DNA of 64,000 nucleotides from Oscillospiraceae bacterium (GTDB lineage Bacteria; Bacillota; Clostridia; Oscillospirales; QAMX01). The notes below the pieces were generated by a model. The model saw nothing but the letters and a program-made list of their open reading frames with translations, was not told the origin of the DNA and did not search any database. Within the stretch, counting starts at the first letter, position 1. Each line of letters opens with the position of its first letter. Below are positions 1 through 9,331 of this stretch, in pieces. The stretch is from positions 1 through 64,000 of the forward strand of contig SVMB01000009.1 of assembly GCA_015067675.1 (NCBI GenBank). Direction: 5' to 3'. The position numbers were made by a program, and so were the translations under genes.

Positions 1-802
1 GTCGATGGCAGCAGGCGAGGTTCACGCCGACCTTGCGGATGGCCTCGCTGCCGGTCTCATGTCCGCGGGGCACCGTGTCGCCGCAGGCGCCGGAGATGTA
101 CATGCTTTCAATGCCCATCTCGGACTTGATGTAATCGCGGAATGCGCCGGGGAAATCCGCGGAGATGCGCAGACCGCCAAGACCCGGTGCATGACCCGCC
201 AGGGGATGCGCCGCGAAGTTGCCGATGACATATTCAGGCTGCCTGGTGGCACGGTTGACGAAGAACAGGCCGCCGATTTCCTTGTCGCAAATGCCGTCGG
301 CGATCTTCTCCACCTCACGGCGATGCGGCAGGAAGGAGCAGCGGTTTTCGGGACCAACATACCGGCGGTTGATGTTTTCATCGCAGTTGGCGGAATAGAA
401 GAACACATCGGTATCCACAAAGGGCTTGGCAAACAGCTCCCGCACCAGCGCAACCGTGGACTTTTCCAGCTCTTCCAGATAGGCTTCCTCGAAGATTTCG
501 GGGGCATCCATCAGGATCCTGGTATTGGGGCCGGTATGTGTGTGGGTACAGGTGAGGATGCAGTCGGAGGGCTCGCCGCCAAACACTGCCGCCACGCTTT
601 CACGGAAGCGGACAATCCATGCATCCTGAATGCCCAGCAGGTCAAAACCCAGGATCACGATTTTTTTCTTTCCGTCGTCCAAAGCCAGTGCTGAGAGATA
701 GAGATCGTCAAGCTTGGCAACGGAGACGTCGTCGGTACCGTAACCGGCAACGCGGGTACCCACCGCAGGGCTGATGATAATCTCGCCGTGACTGATTTTC
801 AT
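1..802 (-). CDS. Neutral/alkaline ceramidase-like hydrolase, C-terminus cut by window edge
   Basis: Minus-strand frame from ATG at 802 reads MKISHGEIIISPAVGTRVAGYGTDDVSVAKLDDLYLSALALDDGKKKIVILGFDLLGIQ...CTHTHTGPNT; RBS AGGAGG upstream; open to the window edge, so absent from the ORF track. Confidence 0.8.
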   Translation of the reverse strand, partial: MKISHGEIIISPAVGTRVAGYGTDDVSVAKLDDLYLSALALDDGKKKIVILGFDLLGIQDAWIVRFRESVAAVFGGEPSDCILTCTHTHTGPNTRILMDAPEIFEEAYLEELEKSTVALVRELFAKPFVDTDVFFYSANCDENINRRYVGPENRCSFLPHRREVEKIADGICDKEIGGLFFVNRATRQPEYVIGNFAAHPLAGHAPGLGGLRISADFPGAFRDYIKSEMGIESMYISGACGDTVPRGHETGSEAIRKVGVNLACCHR

Positions 803-852
803 GTATGCTTCCTCCTTGCGTCATAGTGGAAAAATCAAACCAACGTCAAAAC

Positions 853-2049
853 TTATGCGTTCTGACGGCTCATTTCTTCGTTCTGAACCTTCACCAGACG
901 CAGCACCAGTGCAACACCCAGCACAGAAACTGCCGCCCAGGAGATAAACATCGGCAGATAGCCAAAGCTGTCAATCACCACGCCGTAGCAGGCAGAGGCC
1001 ACACCCGCGCCCAGATAGGTCACAAAATCCATCACGCCGCTGACTGAGGCCACATTGCCCGTATCCACGAAGCGAATGGGATAAATCGACAGGAAAGAGG
1101 TATTGATCACCGAGGTTGCGGCGTAGATGAAGCTAAGCGCCAGCATCGCCGCAACCGGCGTCACGCCGGGAATGCACATAACCAGTGCACAGACCACGCA
1201 GACCACAAAGCCGTAAACCGAGACCTTGTGTTCCTCATTGCCGCAGAGCTTGTAAAACAGCGAATACACGGAACGACCCAGGAAGCCAACCACGGGAATG
1301 AGCAGCACAAACCACGCAGACTGTTCCAGATCAATGGCAAACCGATCCACGAAAAACACCGTCATCCACAGCGTCACGTTGTCCTTCATGATGCCGTGCA
1401 GGAACGCAGGTACCACAGCCGTGCGGATCTCACGGTTGATGAGGAGGGTGAAGATATTGATGTGCTTCTTACCCGCTGCCTGATCGGGAGCCGGGATTGC
1501 CCGCAGCAGCATGAGATTTGCCGCCGCCAGAATCAGCGTAATCGCACCGGGAATAATGAAGGCCCAGCGCAGACCGAACTGATCAATCAGCCAGGTGTTG
1601 AGCAGAATACCGATGATGTTGCCGGTGGCAACCGAGGTAACCATGATCGACGTGCGCTTCTTGGCGGTTTCCTTGTCGTAAAGCGAGGATACCACGCAAA
1701 GAACCGAGCTCCAGAGCATCGACTGTGCAAAGGCATTGGTGCTCCAGAACAGGGCCACACCCGCGAAGGGCGGCATGAAGCCTACGGCGAGATTGGAGAT
1801 ACCGGCAATGGCAAGACCCGTGCAGATCATCTTCCACGGTGCCACGCGGTCGGAGAGAATGCCGTTGAGCAGACGGCCGCAGGCATAGATGACGGAGAAA
1901 AGGCTGCCCAGAAGACCCAGCTGGGCCGAGGTGAGCATGCCCGCCGCCTTCATCTCGGGCGAGGCCATGGAAAGGTTGAGCCGCGCCACATAAATGGCGG
2001 TATAGGTAACGTAAAGCGCGATAAAGATGATCAGACTTTTCTTTTTCAT
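853..2049 (-). CDS. MFS transporter
   Basis: 398 aa, about 12 hydrophobic segments, MFS-like loop motif GRLLNGILSDRVAPWK. Confidence 0.9.
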   Translation of the reverse strand: MKKKSLIIFIALYVTYTAIYVARLNLSMASPEMKAAGMLTSAQLGLLGSLFSVIYACGRLLNGILSDRVAPWKMICTGLAIAGISNLAVGFMPPFAGVALFWSTNAFAQSMLWSSVLCVVSSLYDKETAKKRTSIMVTSVATGNIIGILLNTWLIDQFGLRWAFIIPGAITLILAAANLMLLRAIPAPDQAAGKKHINIFTLLINREIRTAVVPAFLHGIMKDNVTLWMTVFFVDRFAIDLEQSAWFVLLIPVVGFLGRSVYSLFYKLCGNEEHKVSVYGFVVCVVCALVMCIPGVTPVAAMLALSFIYAATSVINTSFLSIYPIRFVDTGNVASVSGVMDFVTYLGAGVASACYGVVIDSFGYLPMFISWAAVSVLGVALVLRLVKVQNEEMSRQNA

Positions 2050-2088
2050 TGCAGACTGATGCTCCCTTTCTCGTCTCCGGGCACGGTA

Positions 2089-2116
2089 TTGACAAACCCG
2101 GAACAGACGCTATAAT
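2089..2116 (+). promoter_or_regulatory. Sigma70-type promoter for the rightward gene (TTGACA-16-TATAAT)
   Basis: TTGACA 2089-2094, TATAAT 2111-2116. Confidence 0.75.
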
Positions 2117-2128
2117 AAACTTGTACTT

Positions 2129-2157
2129 ATTATAGTGAAATCTGCGGCACCTGTCAA
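2129..2157 (-). promoter_or_regulatory. Sigma70-type promoter for the leftward MFS gene (TTGACA-17-TATAAT)
   Basis: Reverse complement: TTGACA 2157-2152, TATAAT 2134-2129. Confidence 0.75.
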
Positions 2158-2232
2158 TAGCTGACAACTGCCGCTCCCCCGGTGTCCGTTCACTTCCCGG
2201 ACGGCAAAATTCTGAAAGGATGGTTACCCGAT

Positions 2233-3069
2233 ATGCTGCTTGCCATGGAAACCAGCGTCCCCGTCTCTCGCTTCGGAGAGGAAAAAGGCCTTGAAATGAT
2301 CGCCAAAGCAGGCTTTGACGGCGTCGATTACTCCTTCTACGATGCCCACAGTATCCCCCAGCTGCTTTCCGACGACTATCTGAAGAAAGCGGAAGAATCC
2401 CGCCGGATGCTTGAGCACTTCGGCCTTGCCTGCAATCAGGCACACGCCGCCTTTCCCTTCAGAGTCGGCATGCCCTTCAGCCTGCACTTCACCGAATACC
2501 GCCTTGTCTGGCGTTCCATCGAGTACGCCGCCGCTCTGGGCGTGCGCCAGATCATCGTCCACAGCGTGCGTGACATGGTCAACCCCAAAAACGACACCAT
2601 GGACTTTAACATCCTCTACCATAAGACCTTCGAGCCCCTGTGCCGCGACCTGGGTATCCGCATCGGCGTTGAAAACCTGACCGTCACCAGAACCCCCGAG
2701 CTGCTCAATACGCTCTGCGACGCGCTGGATCCCGAACTGTTCGTGGCCTGCCTCGATACCGGCCACGCCAACACCTCCGGCTGCGCTCCTGCAGACTTTG
2801 CCCGTGCCATCCGTCCCGGACGCCTGCAGTCTCTGCACGTTCACGATAACGGCGGCCTCAGAGACGATCACACCATTCCCTACCTCGGCACCATCAACTG
2901 GCCTGCCTTCATGTCGGCCCTCGCCGAAATCGGTTACGAGGGAGATCTGACCATGGAAGCCATCACCTTCCTGCGTAAGTTCCCGAACGAAATGCTCCAG
3001 GATGCCCTGAACATGAATCACGCCGTCGGCCGACAGCTCATCAGCCTTTTCGAAGCCGCAAAGAAGTAA
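2233..3069 (+). CDS. Sugar phosphate isomerase/epimerase (xylose isomerase-like TIM barrel)
   Basis: ARRQIIVHSVRD-like strand, GVENLTVT, CLDTGHAN, LHVHDNGG motifs typical of the AP-endonuclease-2 superfamily; ATG at 2233 preferred over 2182. Confidence 0.85.
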   Translation: MLLAMETSVPVSRFGEEKGLEMIAKAGFDGVDYSFYDAHSIPQLLSDDYLKKAEESRRMLEHFGLACNQAHAAFPFRVGMPFSLHFTEYRLVWRSIEYAAALGVRQIIVHSVRDMVNPKNDTMDFNILYHKTFEPLCRDLGIRIGVENLTVTRTPELLNTLCDALDPELFVACLDTGHANTSGCAPADFARAIRPGRLQSLHVHDNGGLRDDHTIPYLGTINWPAFMSALAEIGYEGDLTMEAITFLRKFPNEMLQDALNMNHAVGRQLISLFEAAKK

Positions 3070-3082
3070 TGCAAACGCAAAA

Positions 3083-3117
3083 AAGCGCCCTGTTTTCGAA
3101 TGAAAACAGGGCGCTTT
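3083..3117. terminator. Bidirectional intrinsic terminator
   Basis: AAGCGCCCTGTTTTC-GAAT-GAAAACAGGGCGCTT hairpin between convergent genes. Confidence 0.85.
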
Positions 3118-3130
3118 GATATTGACTTGA

Positions 3131-3313
3131 TTACTTCGCGGCAGGCTCCCACTTGCAGCGCACGGGAGAGACGATGGCGCCTTCGGCTTTCAGCTCCTTG
3201 AAAGCCTTGTCGATTTCCTTGCGGTCCAGACCGGACAGCTTCTCAACTTCACCGGCGGAAACGGGCTTGCCGGCCTCACGCATAACTTCCAGAACCTTAT
3301 TCTTGACTTCCAT
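3131..3313 (-). CDS. Small stand-alone winged-helix DNA-binding protein (60 aa)
   Basis: MEVKNKVLEVMREAGKPVSAGEVEKLSGLDRKEIDKAFKELKAEGAIVSPVRCKWEPAAK; consensus promoter upstream. Confidence 0.7.
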   Translation of the reverse strand: MEVKNKVLEVMREAGKPVSAGEVEKLSGLDRKEIDKAFKELKAEGAIVSPVRCKWEPAAK

Positions 3314-3362
3314 ATTTGTATCTCCTTAATCAGATTGTATTCAAGTGATATCTTGTACTACC

Positions 3363-3391
3363 ATTATAGTATACAATATCAGGTTTGTCAA
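3363..3391 (-). promoter_or_regulatory. Promoter TTGACA-17-TATAAT for the winged-helix gene
   Basis: TGTCAA 3386-3391 and ATTATA 3363-3368 on the + strand. Confidence 0.75.
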
Positions 3392-3430
3392 TAGGCTGCG
3401 CAAAAATATTTTCTACTATTCAGGTGTTTT

Positions 3431-4726
3431 TTAGAGATTCCTCAGATCACAGCAGGCATACATGATCGCCTTATTTCCGTCGGGCCAGTAGAGATCGATC
3501 ACATCGCTGCGCCCGGCGCCCAACCGGGTCTTGGAGCCGAAGATACGTCCAAACGTATCCAGCAGCTTCACCGGCACTGCCGAAAGAGCATCCACAGGCG
3601 TCATATACGTACCGGTCGGCACGGGATTATCCGAAAGCCCGGTGCTCTTCGACCAGACGATATACACCCGACCGTCGGAGGCCGTATGGAAGAATCCTGC
3701 ATAGTCTGCCATGCTGCCCTCTTCCTCGCGGCTTTTGTCGATGCACTGCACATCCACAACCTTACCGCCCTTGAGCCGGTAGACTTCTAGCACCGTCTCC
3801 AGCTTTTCACCAGGGAAGAACTTATCCCGCATGAACGCGTGATGCACATTCTGTGCGCAGACCAGCAGCAGCAGATCGCCGTTTTTGTCCCAGCAGCAGT
3901 CAAGGTTCGTCACCCAGCCGCAGGTGGCATCGCGGTCACACACCACAACAGACTCGCCGAAATCCTGCGAGGCAATATCCGGCGTGTAGTTCAGATACAC
4001 CATTCTGAAATCATAGTCCCAATGCTGCTGCGTAACCTGATACTTATAATCCTTCCACTCCTGCACCGGCTCCACGATGTCACGGAGTGCAAACACATAG
4101 GTCTCGCCGCCCCGCATGGCGATGTTCTGGTAACAGGCGCGCACGGGATACTTGAGTTTGCCCGCACGCAGAGGTTTAAACTCGTGATCGGTCAGCGTCC
4201 AGCAGTGCGCACCGCCGCCGTCTTTGAGCAGATACTGATTGGTGAAAAAGAGATTGCCGTTTATATCGTCGATGGCAAAGCTGCGGTAGGAGTGATCGGC
4301 AAACCGGTAGTCCGGATCGTCCCAGGTAAGCTTCACCGTGTCAATGAGCCGTACCTCGCCCGAGATGTCAAAGATATACACCAACGGTGTACAGGGCGCC
4401 ATGTGTACTTTCATGTCCTCCGGGTACGTTTCCACCGTCGGATTGACCGTCACGGCAATTTTGTTGTCGCCCAGATACAGGATCGGACAGGGTTCACGCT
4501 GATAGACGCCTTCTTCATAAAACACCAGTTTCCATTCCCCGCCGTCACGCTTTTCATAGACTTCCAGACTCGTGCGGTTATTGGGTGCACGCCGGGGAAA
4601 AACCCGGTTGTTGGTCACAAAGACCCGATCTCCCACCCGGAGAATCACCGAATTGCCGCGGCTCCAGGTCGGGTCTGCCCCGTTTTCAAAAGGCATGGTA
4701 TCGCAGATTTTTTCAGGCTTGAGCAT
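3431..4726 (-). CDS. Hypothetical protein, possibly beta-propeller-like
   Basis: Long ORF with RBS AGGAGG before MLKPEKICDTMPFENG; no family recognised with confidence. Confidence 0.6.
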   Translation of the reverse strand: MLKPEKICDTMPFENGADPTWSRGNSVILRVGDRVFVTNNRVFPRRAPNNRTSLEVYEKRDGGEWKLVFYEEGVYQREPCPILYLGDNKIAVTVNPTVETYPEDMKVHMAPCTPLVYIFDISGEVRLIDTVKLTWDDPDYRFADHSYRSFAIDDINGNLFFTNQYLLKDGGGAHCWTLTDHEFKPLRAGKLKYPVRACYQNIAMRGGETYVFALRDIVEPVQEWKDYKYQVTQQHWDYDFRMVYLNYTPDIASQDFGESVVVCDRDATCGWVTNLDCCWDKNGDLLLLVCAQNVHHAFMRDKFFPGEKLETVLEVYRLKGGKVVDVQCIDKSREEEGSMADYAGFFHTASDGRVYIVWSKSTGLSDNPVPTGTYMTPVDALSAVPVKLLDTFGRIFGSKTRLGAGRSDVIDLYWPDGNKAIMYACCDLRNL

Positions 4727-4769
4727 GAAGATTTCCTCCTCGCTGCAAATCATGTTGTTCCAAAATCAC

Positions 4770-7715
4770 TTAACCGATTCTGTAAAGCATCGCCGTAACC
4801 TCCGCACGGGTCACCGGCGCACCGGGACGCACAGTGTTGTCCGGATAGCCGCCGATGACACCCAGCGTCACAAGCTTTCCCAGATGGGACGCAGCCCATG
4901 CGGGCACCGACGCGGAGTCTGCATAAACCGTACTGCTTTCGCCGTATCCCTGCGGCAGCGTGCGGCCGAGAATCGCCATGACCTCGGCACGGGTCAGGTA
5001 TTTTTCGGGGTTAAAGTTGAGCCGGTCGCCCGATGCGGAGCCCTGCATCAGCCCTTCGGCGTACATGGCCTTCACATAGGGCAGTGCCCAGGAAGCAATC
5101 CTGTCCGCATCGTCAAACGGCAGCTCCACATTTTCATACTGCGTCAGGTCATATCCCAGGAAACGCGCCACAAACGCCGCCATTTCCTGACGTGTGGTGG
5201 GACGTCCCGGGTTCATCAGCAGCTTCGTTCCCGCAGTCTCACCGTTCATGATGCCTCTGGCATGCAGCACATTGGCCTGTGCCTCCGCCCAGTGCCCTCG
5301 CATATCGTCAAACACCGTTTCCTGCACCGCCGCAGCGATGTCCAGATGCACTCTTGCCAGATTACCCACGGCATCCTGTGCCGTCAGCGTCACACGATGA
5401 GCTTTTCCGTCATCCATCAGCGGCTCATCGGCAATCAGCCTGCCGGATCCGGCGTCGTAGACGAAGCCGCGCTCCCGACCATCCACTTTCAGCTCGATAT
5501 CGGAGCCTTTGACCAGATAGCCCGCCGCATCACGCACCGTTGCGGCAATTGCGCCGGTGTCGGCCTGCGTAATCTCCAGTTCCAGCGTACTGTCCCTGCC
5601 AAGAGGCACACCGGGGCTGACGCTCATGCCGTCAAGCCGGACAGAACCCGTACCGGAGCCGCTCAGTTCAAATCCCACAAAGCGCTGCGCATCGTCGGGC
5701 ACGGCAAAACGGATAAGCTGCCATCCGTCCTCCAGAATCGCGCCCACAAGCGCCTTTTCTTCACCGGCTGCCCACACAATCGGGGTCAGACTGAGTCCTG
5801 AACCGCCGTGAACCCATATATTGAGGTAGTCGGCATTGTCCGAGAATGCAAACGTCCTCGCAAGCCGTGCCGAGGCCGTAGTTTCACCGTCAGCGGGTGT
5901 CAGGGTATAGTCAACCCGTGCCGAACCGTAGCCGTAACGCACAAACGCTGCGTCAGCTTCGCCGCTGAGCACAAGCTTTTCATCGCCCACCCAGCCTGAA
6001 ACGGTTTCAAAGCCGTCCAGCAGCTGCGGCGCGCGACCTACCGTCACATCCACTTTTATGCTCTTTCCGCCATAGCGCAGCGTGACAGTGCCTTCCAGTC
6101 CTTTGACGCTGCCGGCAGTGAAAACGCCGTTTGCATCAACCGTGCCGACCCCGCCGGTCACAGTCCATTCAAACAGATCATCCCGGCTGATGACCTGCTG
6201 CCCGGCCACTCTCGCCAGCGCATCCAAATCAATGCTTTCGCCGGGTTCCAGCGTCAGCGCATTCACCCGCGCATCCCCCGACCGGATTTCCAGCGCATCC
6301 ACGGACGTGCAGACTGTCACAGCCGTGAAGCCGGAAAGCCCCGCGGCGGACGCCGTAACCATGCCGCTGCCTGCCGTCATTCCGGCAGTAAAGCGTGTCC
6401 CGGACACGGTACCCAGATTGCCCGCTTGCAGACTCACGCCGCTCATCATTCCTGCCGGCTGATATCCCGCATCGGTAGCCAGCACCTGATAGTCAACCTC
6501 GGCTCCCGCCAGCACATAGGCAGCGCTGGGATAAACCCAGAGCTTTTCAGCCTTGCCGGTCTGAGCTGCGGTGTTGATAAAGACCAGATAGTTTGCGCAC
6601 TTGCGAACCGCGCCGTCGGAAGGAACGTTTGAAAGAGCAGCCGCCCTGTACCCCGGCTCCCTCGTGTAAACCGTCGTTGAACCGCCGCCGTCCAGATTCA
6701 CGGCATTGACGCAGCCCTGCGCCAGCAGATGCCGTGCCGCTTCCGCCAGTGAAAAGCCCGCCGAATACCCGGCAGACCGGCCGTCGGCCGCCAGAATCAC
6801 AACGCTGCCGTCGGCACGGATGCCCAGCGCCGTCACCGGACGCTTGGATGCGGAGAGTCCCGACGCAGCCACACCATCCGACACCAGAAAGGCACCGGCG
6901 CCGCAGGCGTAGACCGCATCATTCCAGCGGGTGTCGGCGCTGCTCACCGAGAGTGTAAGCCGGTCGCCCACTTCCAGAGTTTTGACCTGCTCTCCCGGGC
7001 CGTCATCAGCCACGGTCAGCAGCATATACCCCTCAGGAATCGCGGATTCGTCTGCACTCTGCTCGATCCGCTCCACCTCAACCGCCACACGGCCGCCGAT
7101 GGTGATCTCCCGTCCGTCGGTCACTTTCAGCCATACTTTGGTACCGGCGCGCCGGAGATGATCCGTATCGTCAAAGTCGGAGGTCAGTAAGTAAACGCCC
7201 TTGTTGGTGCGCAGCTTATTGATGTAGGTGATGGAAACAGTCTTTCCGCCGCCGGTCAGCTGTATCTTCAGCTGCGGAGCCCCCAGAAAGAAACTGCCGT
7301 CGGCACGGATGCCCACCGCATTCTGCCAGGAATCCGAACAGCGCAGCACACCGTCGGTAATAAGCAGTCCCTCCGGCACACCGGAACTCATGGAGAAGAA
7401 GTCAGCATTGACCACTGCCGCCGCGGCATAGCCCTTTGCACCCACCTCCGCCAACACCTCTTCCGGCGTCGTGGTGCCGTAGACGCTGTCACCGTAAACC
7501 ACCATCGGCAGCGTGTGTTCGCCGGGGGTATACGTCAGCCGGAACGTCTGCACAGCATCGGCTGAGGACGTACCGTCGGTCAGTCGGGTATATTCCAGTC
7601 CCTTTGACAGCGGCAGATCCACCTCCCGCAGTGATGCTGCATGAACCGGCAGCAGACCAATAATTAAAGCTGTACACAACATAAGTGCCAGCATGCTTTT
7701 TCTGAACGAACGCAT
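4770..7715 (-). CDS. Phosphodiester glycosidase (NAGPA-like) domain protein with C-terminal SLH repeats; secreted
   Basis: Signal peptide MRSFRKSMLALMLCTALIIGLLPVHA; GGGSTTVYTREPG motif; three SLH repeats (DDMRGHWAEAQ.., DADRIASWALPYVKAM.., SVPAWAASHLGKL..). Confidence 0.85.
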   Translation of the reverse strand: MRSFRKSMLALMLCTALIIGLLPVHAASLREVDLPLSKGLEYTRLTDGTSSADAVQTFRLTYTPGEHTLPMVVYGDSVYGTTTPEEVLAEVGAKGYAAAAVVNADFFSMSSGVPEGLLITDGVLRCSDSWQNAVGIRADGSFFLGAPQLKIQLTGGGKTVSITYINKLRTNKGVYLLTSDFDDTDHLRRAGTKVWLKVTDGREITIGGRVAVEVERIEQSADESAIPEGYMLLTVADDGPGEQVKTLEVGDRLTLSVSSADTRWNDAVYACGAGAFLVSDGVAASGLSASKRPVTALGIRADGSVVILAADGRSAGYSAGFSLAEAARHLLAQGCVNAVNLDGGGSTTVYTREPGYRAAALSNVPSDGAVRKCANYLVFINTAAQTGKAEKLWVYPSAAYVLAGAEVDYQVLATDAGYQPAGMMSGVSLQAGNLGTVSGTRFTAGMTAGSGMVTASAAGLSGFTAVTVCTSVDALEIRSGDARVNALTLEPGESIDLDALARVAGQQVISRDDLFEWTVTGGVGTVDANGVFTAGSVKGLEGTVTLRYGGKSIKVDVTVGRAPQLLDGFETVSGWVGDEKLVLSGEADAAFVRYGYGSARVDYTLTPADGETTASARLARTFAFSDNADYLNIWVHGGSGLSLTPIVWAAGEEKALVGAILEDGWQLIRFAVPDDAQRFVGFELSGSGTGSVRLDGMSVSPGVPLGRDSTLELEITQADTGAIAATVRDAAGYLVKGSDIELKVDGRERGFVYDAGSGRLIADEPLMDDGKAHRVTLTAQDAVGNLARVHLDIAAAVQETVFDDMRGHWAEAQANVLHARGIMNGETAGTKLLMNPGRPTTRQEMAAFVARFLGYDLTQYENVELPFDDADRIASWALPYVKAMYAEGLMQGSASGDRLNFNPEKYLTRAEVMAILGRTLPQGYGESSTVYADSASVPAWAASHLGKLVTLGVIGGYPDNTVRPGAPVTRAEVTAMLYRIG

Positions 7716-7861
7716 AGATACTCCTTTCGGACACGGATGTAAATGGAATACGTTCATTGTAGCACAGGCTGTATTTTCTGTAAAGCACCAAATCAAGACA
7801 GCGCCGACGAAAACACACTTTCGTCGGCGCCGATTCGTCCTGTTTCAGGAAAACAGTACCA

Positions 7862-9289
7862 TTAAAGGTATTTTTCAAGCTCCATAAAGCTGGGCGCGAT
7901 GTAGTCCCCGGCACTTCTGAGCAGCCGTCTCCACAGATCCTTCGCAGCCTTCGTGTCCGAACCGATGGGATAGGCCAGCAGCGCTTCGTAGAGATCCTTT
8001 GCATCGCCCGTACCGCAGGCGTGGGCAAGCATCGTCTGATGCACCGCCAGACTCGTCACCGTACCGTAGACACCCATCGGGACTTCCAGACCCGTAATCG
8101 GATGCAGACCGTCCTTGTCCACCGTGTGGGTAAACTCCATCGCAAGGCCCTTGGGAGCATTGACCACATTGCCGTCGTTGAGAGAGCTGACCGCCACACG
8201 GGTCTTTGCGATTCCCGCCAGACCGCAGAGAATCTTCACCTGCACGTCGCCCTTGTCCGTCACATGGAACACATGACGTGCAGGGTCACTCCAGGGGATC
8301 TCTTCTGTGGAAAGGGATGCAAAGTGGGCAAACTCTTCATTTGCCTTTGCACGGGAGGCAAGCCCCGCCGCACTTTCCGCCTCCAGCGTACGGGAACTGT
8401 TGAAGTTGAGGCCGTCGCCATTCACGTCCAGATGGAGCCGTGAGTAGCTCTGCACGGATTCCTCGTGGAAGAAATGGGCATAGCCGTCACCCTCGGTGGA
8501 GAAGAGCAGCGCATGACGGTTTTCATAGATCTCCACCAGCTTCTTCAGACCGTCAATCATGCGCGCGCTGACTCTGGGATCCTGATAAGACGGGAACTTG
8601 ATCTTCTCCGGCCAGTCAGGCGTGGAAGCCAGACGCCGGTCCAGCAGATCAAATACGTTTTCACCGTTCAGCGTACCGCGAACGATGAAGCTGAGGTGGT
8701 TGATACCCGCCACGTCCACATCGTAGCCGGGATCGTAGCGGTTGTCGCCGGTGATGATGCGGGTCAGGTCCCAGCCATGGTTGTTGTGACCTTCGCAGAT
8801 GCCGTAGCAGCGAATGGAGGTGAACTTGCGCACCATGGCGGAAAGAACACCCACGGGATTGGCAAAATCCAGCAGGATGGCATTGGGGCACATGACTTCC
8901 ATGCGGCGGGCCACGTTCATCAGGATCGGTGCGCCGCGCAGGGCAAGGAATGCACCGGGATAGGACACATTGTCCGAGCCGATGAAGCCGGATGCCCAGC
9001 CCAGCTCATTCTGCAGGTTCATCAGGCTCGCCGGACCCGCCAGCAGCGTCACGCTGACCAGATCCGCATCTTTAAGCGCCTCATCCAGCGTCAGTTTCCA
9101 GGAGATTTTGATGGGACAGGCCTTGTATTCCGGGCTCTTCATCAGCAGCGCCGCCATGTCAGCCGCACGCTGCTCGTTGAGATCGTAAAACCGCATCTCA
9201 CCGCCGTTTGCAAATACACCCTCACGCAGCGCGCTGCGGGAAGTTGCCAGAAGACGGTGTGCACCGCCGCCGATCATCGTAAAAATCAT
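7862..9289 (-). CDS. Glycoside hydrolase family 4-like protein
   Basis: N-terminal MIFTMIGGGAHR nucleotide-binding motif, GICEGHNN, GINHLSF motifs. Confidence 0.8.
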   Translation of the reverse strand: MIFTMIGGGAHRLLATSRSALREGVFANGGEMRFYDLNEQRAADMAALLMKSPEYKACPIKISWKLTLDEALKDADLVSVTLLAGPASLMNLQNELGWASGFIGSDNVSYPGAFLALRGAPILMNVARRMEVMCPNAILLDFANPVGVLSAMVRKFTSIRCYGICEGHNNHGWDLTRIITGDNRYDPGYDVDVAGINHLSFIVRGTLNGENVFDLLDRRLASTPDWPEKIKFPSYQDPRVSARMIDGLKKLVEIYENRHALLFSTEGDGYAHFFHEESVQSYSRLHLDVNGDGLNFNSSRTLEAESAAGLASRAKANEEFAHFASLSTEEIPWSDPARHVFHVTDKGDVQVKILCGLAGIAKTRVAVSSLNDGNVVNAPKGLAMEFTHTVDKDGLHPITGLEVPMGVYGTVTSLAVHQTMLAHACGTGDAKDLYEALLAYPIGSDTKAAKDLWRRLLRSAGDYIAPSFMELEKYL

Positions 9290-9331
9290 AACCGTATCCT
9301 CCCTCTGTCAATGAGTATAATCAAAAAGCAA

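Noticed and set aside
5-694. 229-aa + strand ORF
   Set aside because: Antisense shadow of the ceramidase-like gene, whose minus-strand frame is open to the window edge and has a clear family signature.
2110-3360. CTTGTACT shared by the promoter regions near 2119, 3352 and 36846
   Set aside because: An 8-mer is expected about twice by chance in 64 kb on two strands; no consistent position relative to promoters.
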